DNA from: Caballeronia grimmiae
Lineage (GTDB): Bacteria; Pseudomonadota; Gammaproteobacteria; Burkholderiales; Burkholderiaceae
Assembly: GCF_000698555.1 (NCBI RefSeq)
Contig: NZ_JFHE01000012.1
Location: forward strand, 84,718-148,717
DNA length: 64,000 nucleotides
Direction: 5' to 3'
Positions 37,795 through 45,370 of the stretch are shown piece by piece. The first letter of the stretch is position 1. Each line of letters opens with the position of its first letter. The position numbers and the translations under genes are program-made. The notes under the pieces are model-generated. The model did not search any database and was not told the DNA's origin. It saw nothing but the letters and a program-made list of their open reading frames with translations.

Positions 37795-38283
37795 ATGAAA
37801 AAAACCGCACCCGTGCAAGAGCGGCTTCAGACGGACCGCGTCGACCGGGCGATCCTGCGACAGCTTCAGCGCGACGCCTCCATTTCCAACGTGGCGCTCG
37901 CGGCGAAGGTCAATCTGAGTCCGCCCGCCTGTCTGCGGCGCGTCGAACGGCTGCGCGAAGCGGGCCTCATCCGTGCGACCGTCGCGCTGCTCAATCCGAA
38001 GGCGCTGGACGCCGGCATGCTCGTGCTGATCGGCGTGGTGCTGGATCGCTCGACGCCCGAGTCGTTCACCGCATTCGAGAAGGCAGCGCAGAAGGTGCCG
38101 GGCTGCATGGAATGTCATGTCGTCACCGGCGAATTCGACTTTTTCATGCTGATCCGCACACGCGACAGCGACAGCTTCAATCGGCTGCACGCGGAGAAGC
38201 TGCTCTATCTGCCGGGCGTACGGCAAATACGCACGTTCGTGGTGTTGCGGGAGATTTTGTCGACGACCGCGTTTCCGGTTTGA
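37795..38283 (+). CDS. acdR: Lrp/AsnC family regulator of ACC deaminase
   Basis: 162 residues from the ATG at 37795. The N-terminal helix-turn-helix reads VDRAILRQLQRDASISNVALAAKVNLSPPACLRRVERLREAGLIRATVALLNPKAL, the classic Lrp/AsnC form. The C-terminal RAM domain (VLIGVVLDRSTPESFTAFEKAAQKVPGCMECHVVTGEFDFFMLIRTRDSDSF) binds the small-molecule effector and builds oligomers. Location next to acdS and divergent orientation match AcdR (also called AcdB's partner regulator) in other plant-associated bacteria, where it switches acdS on with ACC present. Confidence 0.9.
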   Translation: MKKTAPVQERLQTDRVDRAILRQLQRDASISNVALAAKVNLSPPACLRRVERLREAGLIRATVALLNPKALDAGMLVLIGVVLDRSTPESFTAFEKAAQKVPGCMECHVVTGEFDFFMLIRTRDSDSFNRLHAEKLLYLPGVRQIRTFVVLREILSTTAFPV

Positions 38284-38488
38284 CGTGTCGCGCGCAGCGC
38301 GTGTCTCGGAAATTAGTTCGTTGCCCTATCTTATGCCAAGAGCATCGAACCAAGCCTTAGTACGGGAGCGCACACACTCGTTCGCTCTTGCCTGGAATAT
38401 GGACTACCCTGATTCGAGCGCTGTCCCGCTCATCTCCTCTCGCCATCGCCTGCCTGGCGGCTTTCAACCCCCAACCATGAGGGGCGCC

Positions 38489-39475
38489 ATGTTCAACTCG
38501 GCAATACTCGAAGTCGCCATCGGCATCGTCTTCCTTTATGTGCTGCTGAGTCTCATGTGCACCGCGCTGCGTGAGGGACTGGAGGGTTACTTGAAGACGC
38601 GCGCTTCGTATCTGGAGAATGGCATCCGCGAGCTGCTGTTCGATCCCAGGGGCGAGAGCCTCGCCAAAGCGTTCTATGAGCATCCGCTCGTCTTTAGCCT
38701 GTTCAACGGGGAGTACGCGTCGCCGGCGCCGGGTAAGACAGCGGGCGCGCTGACACGCGGCAAGACGCTGCCATCGTATATACCGGCAGAAAACTTCGCG
38801 GCCGCGTTGATGGACATTGTTGCGCGCGGTCCGGGGCGCGCGCTGGTGTCGACGGAATCCGCGACCGTCGCGGGCATTCGCGGCCAGCTTGCGATGATCG
38901 ATAACCCCGCCGTGCAGCGCGCCGTTCTCGCCTCTCTCGATACCGCGAACGACGACCTCGCTAAAGCTAGAGAGAATCTCGAGCGCTGGTACGACAGCGC
39001 GATGGATCGCGTCTCCGGACGATACCGACGCTCGACCCAATGGGTGTTGTTCTGGATCGGACTCGCGATTTCGGTGGGCTTCAATATCGATACGCTCACG
39101 CTCGCCGATTATCTGTACCGCAATGAAACGCAACGCGGTGCTATCGTGGCGCAAGCAGGTTCCATCGCCAAAGACGAACTCGGGAAGCCCGCTAACTTCG
39201 ACGACGTTAAGGCGCAGATCGACAGTCTTCGGCTTCCTGTTGGATGGGACTTTGTCTTCAATGAGAATGAACCGCCGACTAGCACTCGAAAGAGTTTCTG
39301 GAGCGAATATCACGGGTATTTTATGAAGCCGCTCGGCTGGCTGCTGACGGCCTTCGCGGTCACGCTCGGCGCACCGTTTTGGTTCGATGTGCTGAACAAG
39401 ATCATGATCATTCGGTCGACCGTCAAGCCGCACGAGAAGAGTCCAGAGGAGGCATCGGAAGACCGGCAGGGGTGA
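38489..39475 (+). CDS. Integral membrane protein of unknown function
   Basis: 328 residues from the ATG at 38489, which has GAGGGG upstream; another ATG lies at 38477. One N-terminal helix (EVAIGIVFLYVLLSLMCTALREGLEGYLKTRASYLENGIRELL) is followed by about 170 soluble residues. A second helix (STQWVLFWIGLAISVGFNIDTLTLADYLY), another soluble loop and a last helix (PLGWLLTAFAVTLGAPFWFDVLNKIMIIRSTVKPHEKSPE) complete it. The FDVLNKIMIIRSTVKPHE ending recurs in uncharacterised bacterial membrane proteins. No enzyme motif is visible. It is the last confident gene before the gene-poor origin zone. Confidence 0.8.
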   Translation: MFNSAILEVAIGIVFLYVLLSLMCTALREGLEGYLKTRASYLENGIRELLFDPRGESLAKAFYEHPLVFSLFNGEYASPAPGKTAGALTRGKTLPSYIPAENFAAALMDIVARGPGRALVSTESATVAGIRGQLAMIDNPAVQRAVLASLDTANDDLAKARENLERWYDSAMDRVSGRYRRSTQWVLFWIGLAISVGFNIDTLTLADYLYRNETQRGAIVAQAGSIAKDELGKPANFDDVKAQIDSLRLPVGWDFVFNENEPPTSTRKSFWSEYHGYFMKPLGWLLTAFAVTLGAPFWFDVLNKIMIIRSTVKPHEKSPEEASEDRQG

Positions 39476-39897
39476 GCGGATATCGCGCGTCAGGAGTTAT
39501 CCCTGTGACTATTGATTGGTTGTGGCGTGGGCCGGGCAATGGGGACGAAGAATGGAGTGTGAGTTGATGTATTTTGCGAACTCTGAGGGATGAGTGAGGA
39601 GACGTGGCCGCGCACGGATAGGCGAGTTGCTGGGTGATGTTTCGTTACCTGGTAAGCCTGCGGTCGCGGAGGATGTCACTGCACCACTCGCGCAACGTTG
39701 TCTCAGCCGCGGTGAAACGTGCTTCGTTATCTCAGTAAGACACTTCGCTGACGATGCCGAGGGTTCATGCGTGCCGTGACGGCGCGCAATGCGAGCCTTC
39801 TGGACATCGAGGCAAATAGCATGGGGCATCGTGCGCGCTGCTGGACGATGTCGCGTGGCGTTCCAGCGATTTACTCACTTACCTGAGCGGGGGGGTC
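39476..39897. other. Gene-poor stretch after the membrane protein gene
   Basis: 422 bp without a credible gene. Short open frames exist on both strands, but composition is ordinary and none has a ribosome site. Base composition is visibly less GC-rich than the genes to the left. Confidence 0.5.
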
Positions 39898-40167
39898 ATG
39901 GCGCATCTGCCGGCGGAACTGGCCAAGTTCGTCGAGGCGTTGTCGATCTCCCCACGCTTGAACGCTATTAGTTCGCGCGATTCGTCACGGGCGACCCGAA
40001 TGCGGACCGAACTGTTCCGGCGCATTAAGGACGGAAACCTGCTGCAGATCCGAGTCGATCTCGATGACCGGCTGACCTGGTTCTCTCTTCATCCGTTATT
40101 CAGGTATCTCCCGCGGCCTCGTGGTCTAAAGTGCAGATCAACGCGGACCGGGCGCATGCGCAAGTAA
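39898..40167 (+). CDS. Possible small hypothetical protein
   Basis: 89 residues. The ATG has GAGCGGGGGGG a few bases upstream. The first 70 residues have a protein-like mix (MAHLPAELAKFVEALSISPRLN, TELFRRIKDGNLLQIRVDLDDRLTWF), then a basic tail. No family was recognised. It could be the remnant of a longer gene. Confidence 0.3.
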   Translation: MAHLPAELAKFVEALSISPRLNAISSRDSSRATRMRTELFRRIKDGNLLQIRVDLDDRLTWFSLHPLFRYLPRPRGLKCRSTRTGRMRK

Positions 40168-40395
40168 CAGCGAGTACGTAACAACTCCGTCGCATGTCCG
40201 GCTCCAGCTTCGATAAGGCCGACTGTCGCGCGCACGATGCAGGCTTAATCTTCGACACGGCGATGCGCCACCCGAAGCTTCGGCCCGAGCAGCCGTCCGA
40301 TACGGCGGCGCAACGCGTCGGGCGAGTGGAGCACGATGACGGAGTCCGTTCTATCAAGTCGCGTAAGCGCGGACTTGATGTTAAACGCCGCAGTC

Positions 40396-41193
40396 TCACA
40401 GATCGAGGCGCTGTTTCTCGCCATGCACCCAGCCCTGTCCGACAGCAATGGTGCCCTTCCGGTTGAGCGTGTCCGCGCGCCAGTCGATTTTCGATCGCTG
40501 CGCGCGCAGGAAAGACGCTGAGAACAGATGCGTCGCGGCCTGCGGGACCGCGTTGCGCCACAGTTGCGCGTTCTTGTTGGCATCGCGGAATCCGTGCTCC
40601 GGACTCACGCGGTCATCGAGCCAGGAGCAGATCATGTCGATGCCGTTGTGAGGGTTGTCGCGAACGAACGCGTCCACCTGTTGCGGCGTGACCGTGCTCA
40701 TACCGCCGTTCTGCGTATAGACATCGAAGAACCAGCAGAACGCGTGGGCATCGACTTCCTGATTCCAGGCCGCGCACCATTCTCCGCATGTCTTGTATGC
40801 GCGGGCCGCGACGGCTTGTGCGGCCTTGATCTGTTGCGCCTTGAAGGGTTCGCTATGCGCGAGCGTCTTCAGTTCGTTCCTGATCGTCGCGGGCAGCTTG
40901 CCGCCGGGCAGCCATTGATTCACGATCTTGAGCCCCTCGGACGGAGACAGGCCGCGCGCCCGGATGAGGTCCGCTCCGCAAGTCGGGCACGGGGTGCGGA
41001 TTTCGTCGGTGGAAAGCGCCTTTAACAAGGGTTGAAGCGATCCCGAACCGATGTTCCACTGCAAGACGCCGAGCGAGATGCCCATGCCGTCGAAGTTTCC
41101 CGATACGGCTCCGAAGGGATCGTCTGAGTCCTCGAAATGGCCCGTGATGGAGAGCGCCTTTTCGATCAACGCCGGATTGAGTTGGGTTGGCAT
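40396..41193 (-). CDS. Hypothetical protein with possible lysozyme-like N-terminus
   Basis: 265 residues. The N-terminal region, LIEKALSITGHFEDSDDPFGAVSGNFDGMGISLGVLQWNIGSGSLQPLL, resembles the start of lysozyme-like or chitosanase-like glycan hydrolases, where an early Glu and the DG-x-G-(I)-(S/T)-x-G-(V/I)-x-Q-(W/F) stretch form the active-site cleft. A CPTCGAD pair and the later GGMSTVTPQQVDAFVRDN and ICSWLDDRVSPEHGFRDANKNAQLWRNAVP have no recognised role. No signal peptide or membrane segment is visible, so the protein would need a non-Sec route to reach peptidoglycan. The fold assignment is tentative; the gene itself is well supported. Confidence 0.75.
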   Translation of the reverse strand: MPTQLNPALIEKALSITGHFEDSDDPFGAVSGNFDGMGISLGVLQWNIGSGSLQPLLKALSTDEIRTPCPTCGADLIRARGLSPSEGLKIVNQWLPGGKLPATIRNELKTLAHSEPFKAQQIKAAQAVAARAYKTCGEWCAAWNQEVDAHAFCWFFDVYTQNGGMSTVTPQQVDAFVRDNPHNGIDMICSWLDDRVSPEHGFRDANKNAQLWRNAVPQAATHLFSASFLRAQRSKIDWRADTLNRKGTIAVGQGWVHGEKQRLDL

Positions 41194-42483
41194 GGGCGCC
41201 TCCTCTTGGAGCGGACCGGTGATGGACCGGGGTCAACCGTTTTCAAGCTAGTTCATCTCGATTCGGTTGTCTAGTCGCTTAATGTCATGGATGCCTAAGT
41301 AATTTTCCTCAGCTTCGATCTGCGGCAGAGATATAGGCGATAGGCGCTAAGGTCCAGTAGACAGACGCCATGCTTTTAAAAGTCTCGGCGTGCAAAGCGT
41401 GGCTCGACCCGAACTTTGCGCCTGGGAACGGTTGTCTTTCGGTAGCCGATCGCGCACAAACTGCCGTCGCAATATGAAGACAGATAGTTCTGTCGAATTG
41501 GTTCTTCACGTTAACGTACATCCGCCCCCCTTCAACTGCGATGCTCCGCGGCCGAAGCCGTAGCACCGAACAAAAGGAAGGTCGACATCTTGAAGTCGTT
41601 CCGACTGCTATGTCGTGCAGGTCTATCGGGTAAGCGGCCAAGCGAAAGGGCGTGCTAGCGGTCCGCGTTCGATTTTGTCTAAGCCTACAACGATGCTTTG
41701 TTCTGCGGCGCGGCGGGCAGATGCTTGCATTACAGGGCGGCGTTATCCTTCGTTCAGAATTCAGATACGTTCAGCTAGCGGAAACGTTCGACAAAGTAGT
41801 TAGGCTCGCCTTCGCTCTCGCTTCGACGCCACGCTAGCGAGCCTGACCGCCTTGCGGCTGGAGCTGAGATTCGATGCGACAACGGTCAGCATTCTCTCGC
41901 GTCGAACTGAGAGCGCCGCAGTGAAAAGCGCGTTGTAAAGTGGGCGGGAATTTGGTGCCGACTTCGTATGGGTCACGCGTTCTGATTAAACGCATGGCGG
42001 TAGGACTCGGATCAAAGATGACCGTTAGTTGCTCGGCCGTCAGCCTATGGTGCGGTCCATAGCGGCAACGGGAGCATTTACCGCTTGGGTAAGCTGCCAG
42101 CTTGAATGCAGGACGAGAGCGAGAGCGCCATCCAGACGACCGCGCATACATGAACTCGTACGGGTAGCTGATTCCGTTTGAACGTTGCTAACGGCGAATG
42201 CGCGTGTCATAGCTTCAGAGAGACGTGGGCCTCGTAGAAAGCTGGGGAAGCAGTTGTTTTACGCAGCTGTGCGGCGGTACGGGCGAAGCGTATTTCCCTC
42301 GAGTCCTACGACCGCCTCCGTGGGAACGACGCCCACCGCAGGGTTGACCCTTACCGCCTCGCACAGCGATGTTCGCCACGCACACAGGCGAACTTTCTCT
42401 CAGCGGTCACTAAGCGTTTGATCGACCCTTCAGTTTCCTGCGTCGATATCGTTAACCGGTACAGGTCAACCAACGATCGACGT
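41194..42483. other. Long gene-poor region
   Basis: Nearly 1.3 kb with no convincing gene on either strand. Open frames are short, lack ribosome sites, and translate into irregular Ser/Arg/Cys-rich sequence. GC content is lower than in the flanking genes. I see no transposase remnant, tRNA or strong repeat. It may be decayed sequence or structural DNA of the origin neighbourhood. Confidence 0.55.
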
Positions 42484-42948
42484 ATGTCAACTACCATCCC
42501 TTTCGGGCGCTCTGCCCAAGCCGCGCAGAAACGCCTGACCAAGGCGCAGTTGCTTCCTATCCCGCGTGCGGTGGCCGATGAACTCGCTCTGCTCGCGCAT
42601 CTTTCGCTGGAGGCGCTGCGTGCAGGCGCTTCCGACATTGCCCCGGCCCAACAATTGGCCGAAGTGATGCTCATTTCCGCGTTTTTGGCCGAGGCGGGAC
42701 ATGGACACTTTCCCGAGGATGCCTTGTTCGACACCGACGCTATGATGGCCAGGATTTTCGACGGCGGTCAGCGCTCAGGTCGTTGGTGTGTGGACCTTGA
42801 AGAGTTCGATCAGCTAGCGGCGATGGTATCGCTATACGACTATCAATTGCGACGGGCCACGCTCGGAGCATTGACCGACGCAAGCGTTCGATTCGAACGA
42901 TTCAAGTCGGGAGAGCCGTATCGGAGTCTGCAGAGACGACGCGCGTAA
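42484..42948 (+). CDS. Hypothetical protein near the replication origin
   Basis: 154 residues from the ATG at 42484. Helical and protein-like throughout: AQKRLTKAQLLPIPRAVADELALLAHLSLEALRAGASDIAPAQQLAEVMLISAFLAEAGHGHFPEDALFDTDAMMARIFDGG, then DLEEFDQLAAMVSLYDYQLRRATLGALTDASVRFERF. No signal or membrane segment and no recognised domain. A small helical cytoplasmic protein of this kind could be a regulator, but no DNA-binding motif stands out. Its isolation in a long gene-poor stretch, with coding-like composition, suggests it is kept by selection. Confidence 0.72.
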   Translation: MSTTIPFGRSAQAAQKRLTKAQLLPIPRAVADELALLAHLSLEALRAGASDIAPAQQLAEVMLISAFLAEAGHGHFPEDALFDTDAMMARIFDGGQRSGRWCVDLEEFDQLAAMVSLYDYQLRRATLGALTDASVRFERFKSGEPYRSLQRRRA

Positions 42949-43456
42949 GAAGCGGTGCCGGACTTAACGACCGGTGCGAGCAGTCGTGTCTCCCCGTCGC
43001 TCGATAGCATCGAGAGCTGTTGCCACGCAGATAACCCATCTGCGCAATACACGACATCTGTGTCATTCGATACAGCGGGACGCATCGCCGCAACGAAGTT
43101 CGCGAAAGACACCGCAATGCGGCCTGCGACGGGTGCGGAGACTATGGAATCGACTGTAAAGCGTGAAACAAGGCGAGATATGCTCGATATCTAACTGATT
43201 TGATTGTCGTTTTTTAATTCGCGGTTGCTTTTCCTGTGTTTCACGGCAACGTAATTGGCGCGGCGAGGCACCCATGATGGTCCAAGTCACTGGGAAGCGC
43301 CGCAGGCGTATCCTGCCGAGCTGGGTACTAAGTAGCGCCCACCGTTCGTAGGAGAAACAACCGCGCTAGGCCGGAGGTGGTTTCTGCCTGCGCCGGCACG
43401 CCTCCATAGCGGTCGTTGGGCCTGTCGTGGGTGCCTTGTTACCACTTGACTGTCCG
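42949..43456. other. Non-coding region before the tandem repeats
   Basis: 508 bp with no credible gene. It includes a relatively AT-rich part at about 43185-43235 and then ordinary sequence up to the first hexamer. No hairpin with a T-tract was seen. Confidence 0.5.
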
Positions 43457-44036
43457 CCGCTTCCGCTTCCGCTTCCGCTTCCGCTTCCGCTTCCGCTTCC
43501 GCTTCCGCTTCCGCTTCCGCTTCCGCTTCCGCTTCCGCTTCCGCTTCCGCTTCCGCTTCCGCTTCCGCTTCCGCTTCCGCTTCCGCTTCCGCTTCCGCTT
43601 CCGCTTCCGCTTCCGCTTCCGCTTCCGCTTCCGCTTCCGCTTCCGCTTCCGCTTCCGCTTCCGCTTCCGCTTCCGCTTCCGCTTCCGCTTCCGCTTCCGC
43701 TTCCGCTTCCGCTTCCGCTTCCGCTTCCGCTTCCGCTTCCGCTTCCGCTTCCGCTTCCGCTTCCGCTTCCGCTTCCGCTTCCGCTTCCGCTTCCGCTTCC
43801 GCTTCCGCTTCCGCTTCCGCTTCCGCTTCCGCTTCCGCTTCCGCTTCCGCTTCCGCTTCCGCTTCCGCTTCCGCTTCCGCTTCCGCTTCCGCTTCCGCTT
43901 CCGCTTCCGCTTCCGCTTCCGCTTCCGCTTCCGCTTCCGCTTCCGCTTCCGCTTCCGCTTCCGCTTCCGCTTCCGCTTCCGCTTCCGCTTCCGCTTCCGC
44001 TTCCGCTTCCGCTTCCGCTTCCGCTTCCGCTTCCGC
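43457..44036. repeat. Perfect hexanucleotide tandem repeat, about 97 copies
   Basis: 580 bp of uninterrupted CCGCTT units (96.7 copies) without a single visible mismatch. The plus strand is five-sixths pyrimidine. No stop codon occurs in any of the six frames, so long open frames of Arg-Phe, Pro-Leu, Ala-Glu, Gly-Ser and Lys-Arg dipeptides arise artificially. It lies about 750 bp from the nearest parS-like site. The copy number in the living cell may differ, since such arrays slip during replication and collapse in assembly. Confidence 0.97.
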
Positions 44037-44043
44037 CGACACG

Positions 44044-44309
44044 TCTGCCGTCTGCCGTCTGCCGTCTGCCGTCTGCCGTCTGCCGCTTGCCGCTTGCCGC
44101 TTGCCGCTTGCCGCTTGCCGCTTGCCGCTTGCCGCTTGCCGCTTGCCGCTTGCCGCTTGCCGCTTGCCGCTTGCCGCTTGCCGCTTGCCGCTTGCCGCTT
44201 GCCGCTTGCCGCTTGCCGCTTGCCGCTTGCCGCTTGCCGCTTGCCGCTTGCCGCTTGCCGCTTGCCGCTTGCCGCTTGCCGCTTGCCGCACGCCGCACGC
44301 CGCACGCCG
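44044..44309. repeat. Heptanucleotide tandem repeat array, 38 copies in three blocks
   Basis: Three uninterrupted blocks of related 7-mers follow each other: TCTGCCG six times (44044-44085), CTTGCCG 29 times (44086-44288) and CACGCCG three times (44289-44309). All share the xxxGCCG core. The block order suggests spread of variants by slippage from each end. It starts 7 bp after the hexamer array. Confidence 0.96.
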
Positions 44310-44787
44310 CATTGCCTTCTCCTACTGTCTTTACCGGGTCCGTTAAACGTAGTTCGGTGGCTGCCTCCTGATACCAGCGCCGATGGTCTTCATGCGTGCA
44401 TTAGGTGCGCGAGTAAGTGTGGTCGATAAGAGCACAGTCTGTGCGTCGCGTCGGAGTGCGGCGCCGTGCGGTAGTGACCGTGTTTCAGGAGGAAATTCAA
44501 GAAGCTGAGCGGCGGTTCGAGCAACGCTAGTAACGGTATGCAAATGGTATTCGCGCGTTGGGTTTAGTGAGGTAGTTGGACTGTGGGCTATGGTGCTGGA
44601 CGGAGCGCCATGTGAGGCGGCCGTCAATTTGCATGTGGAATGACGCAGACGATCTCCCTGCGAAGCCGACGAGACGCTGATTTGAGTAGCGCGCTCGTCA
44701 CTGCGGGTAACCGCGTTGCAGGTGCAACCCGGGCCGCCGATGCACTGGCACGGCGTTTCTGACAAATCCCTCGTCGCATAATCCGAC

Positions 44788-44803
44788 TGTCCGAATTCGG
44801 ACA
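44788..44803. promoter_or_regulatory. parS-like palindrome, copy 1
   Basis: TGTCCGAATTCGGACA, a perfect 16-bp palindrome, one of three identical copies downstream of parB. Identical copies in otherwise unrelated sequence next to parAB make a ParB-binding centromere site the best reading. Confidence 0.8.
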
Positions 44804-44959
44804 CGACGTTGGAGCGCGTGACGACGGCAGTGCTGTTTTGCGATGACTTCATCGCACGGCGCTACTCCGCGCCATACGTCGAGCCATCACGATTAACAGT
44901 CCAAGGTGCGGTCGCTTGGATCCCACGTCGGCACGCTGCTACGGGTGGCGGCGCTGAAG

Positions 44960-44975
44960 TGTCCGAATTCGGACA
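44960..44975. promoter_or_regulatory. parS-like palindrome, copy 2
   Basis: The same 16-bp palindrome as copy 1, 172 bp further on. The flanking bases differ, so the conserved unit is exactly the 16 bp. Confidence 0.8.
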
Positions 44976-45262
44976 ACGAGCCTCTGCATTGGGTGAGACG
45001 GGGTCACTGCGCATTGATCACCCTTCGCATCAGCAACTTCCAGTCGTCGAGCGTGTGAACGAAGGCGCTCCACTACCCAGCCTAATTTTCGGTGTCTGCC
45101 CTACCGGCGAGGCCACGTTACGGGTCAAGCGCGGCTCTTGCAACCAAAGACGCAACGGTCGAGCGGTTCACGTCGTCGGTGGTCTGACTGCGTGTGAATC
45201 GTCGGTACGCGCCAGCGTCTCCGCGCGAGAAACCTTGCCGACACGCGTTATCCTAGGTCTCC

Positions 45263-45278
45263 TGTCCGAATTCGGACA
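45263..45278. promoter_or_regulatory. parS-like palindrome, copy 3
   Basis: The same 16-bp palindrome, 303 bp after copy 2 and 93 bp from the parB stop. Confidence 0.8.
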
Positions 45279-45341
45279 CCTGGCGTGGCCACCGGTTTAC
45301 CACCCGGCCCGGTTCCCGAACGCGCCCGCCGAACTCTGAAC

Positions 45342-45364
45342 CAAAAAAACCCGCTTACGCGGGT
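45342..45364 (-). terminator. Terminator of the parAB operon
   Basis: On the minus strand ACCCGC and GCGGGT make a 6-bp stem with a 4-nt loop (45349-45364), followed by seven T. It lies directly after the parB stop. Confidence 0.85.
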
Positions 45365-45370
45365 CTAATT

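Larger units (their letters stand above)
44310..45347. other. Non-coding centromere-like region downstream of parB
   Basis: About 1.04 kb between the tandem repeats and the parB terminator. It holds the three parS-like palindromes and no gene I can support. Open frames up to 176 codons exist, but they run through the palindromes and have no ribosome sites or protein-like composition. Confidence 0.7.

Noticed and set aside
41309..41641. 110-codon minus-strand open frame in the gene-poor region
   Set aside because: No ribosome site, irregular composition and no recognisable motif.
44044..44309. CRISPR-like array
   Set aside because: The repeats are 7 bp and contiguous, with no spacers, and no cas gene is present.
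43287..44429. Very long open frames of dipeptide repeats (Ala-Glu, Gly-Ser, Lys-Arg, Arg-Phe, Pro-Leu) in all frames
   Set aside because: They arise because the hexamer and heptamer units contain no stop codon in any frame. There is no ribosome site or non-repeat domain to support a gene.
44809..45339. 176-codon open frame on the plus strand
   Set aside because: It runs through all but the first parS-like palindrome, has no ribosome site and no recognisable or balanced protein composition.
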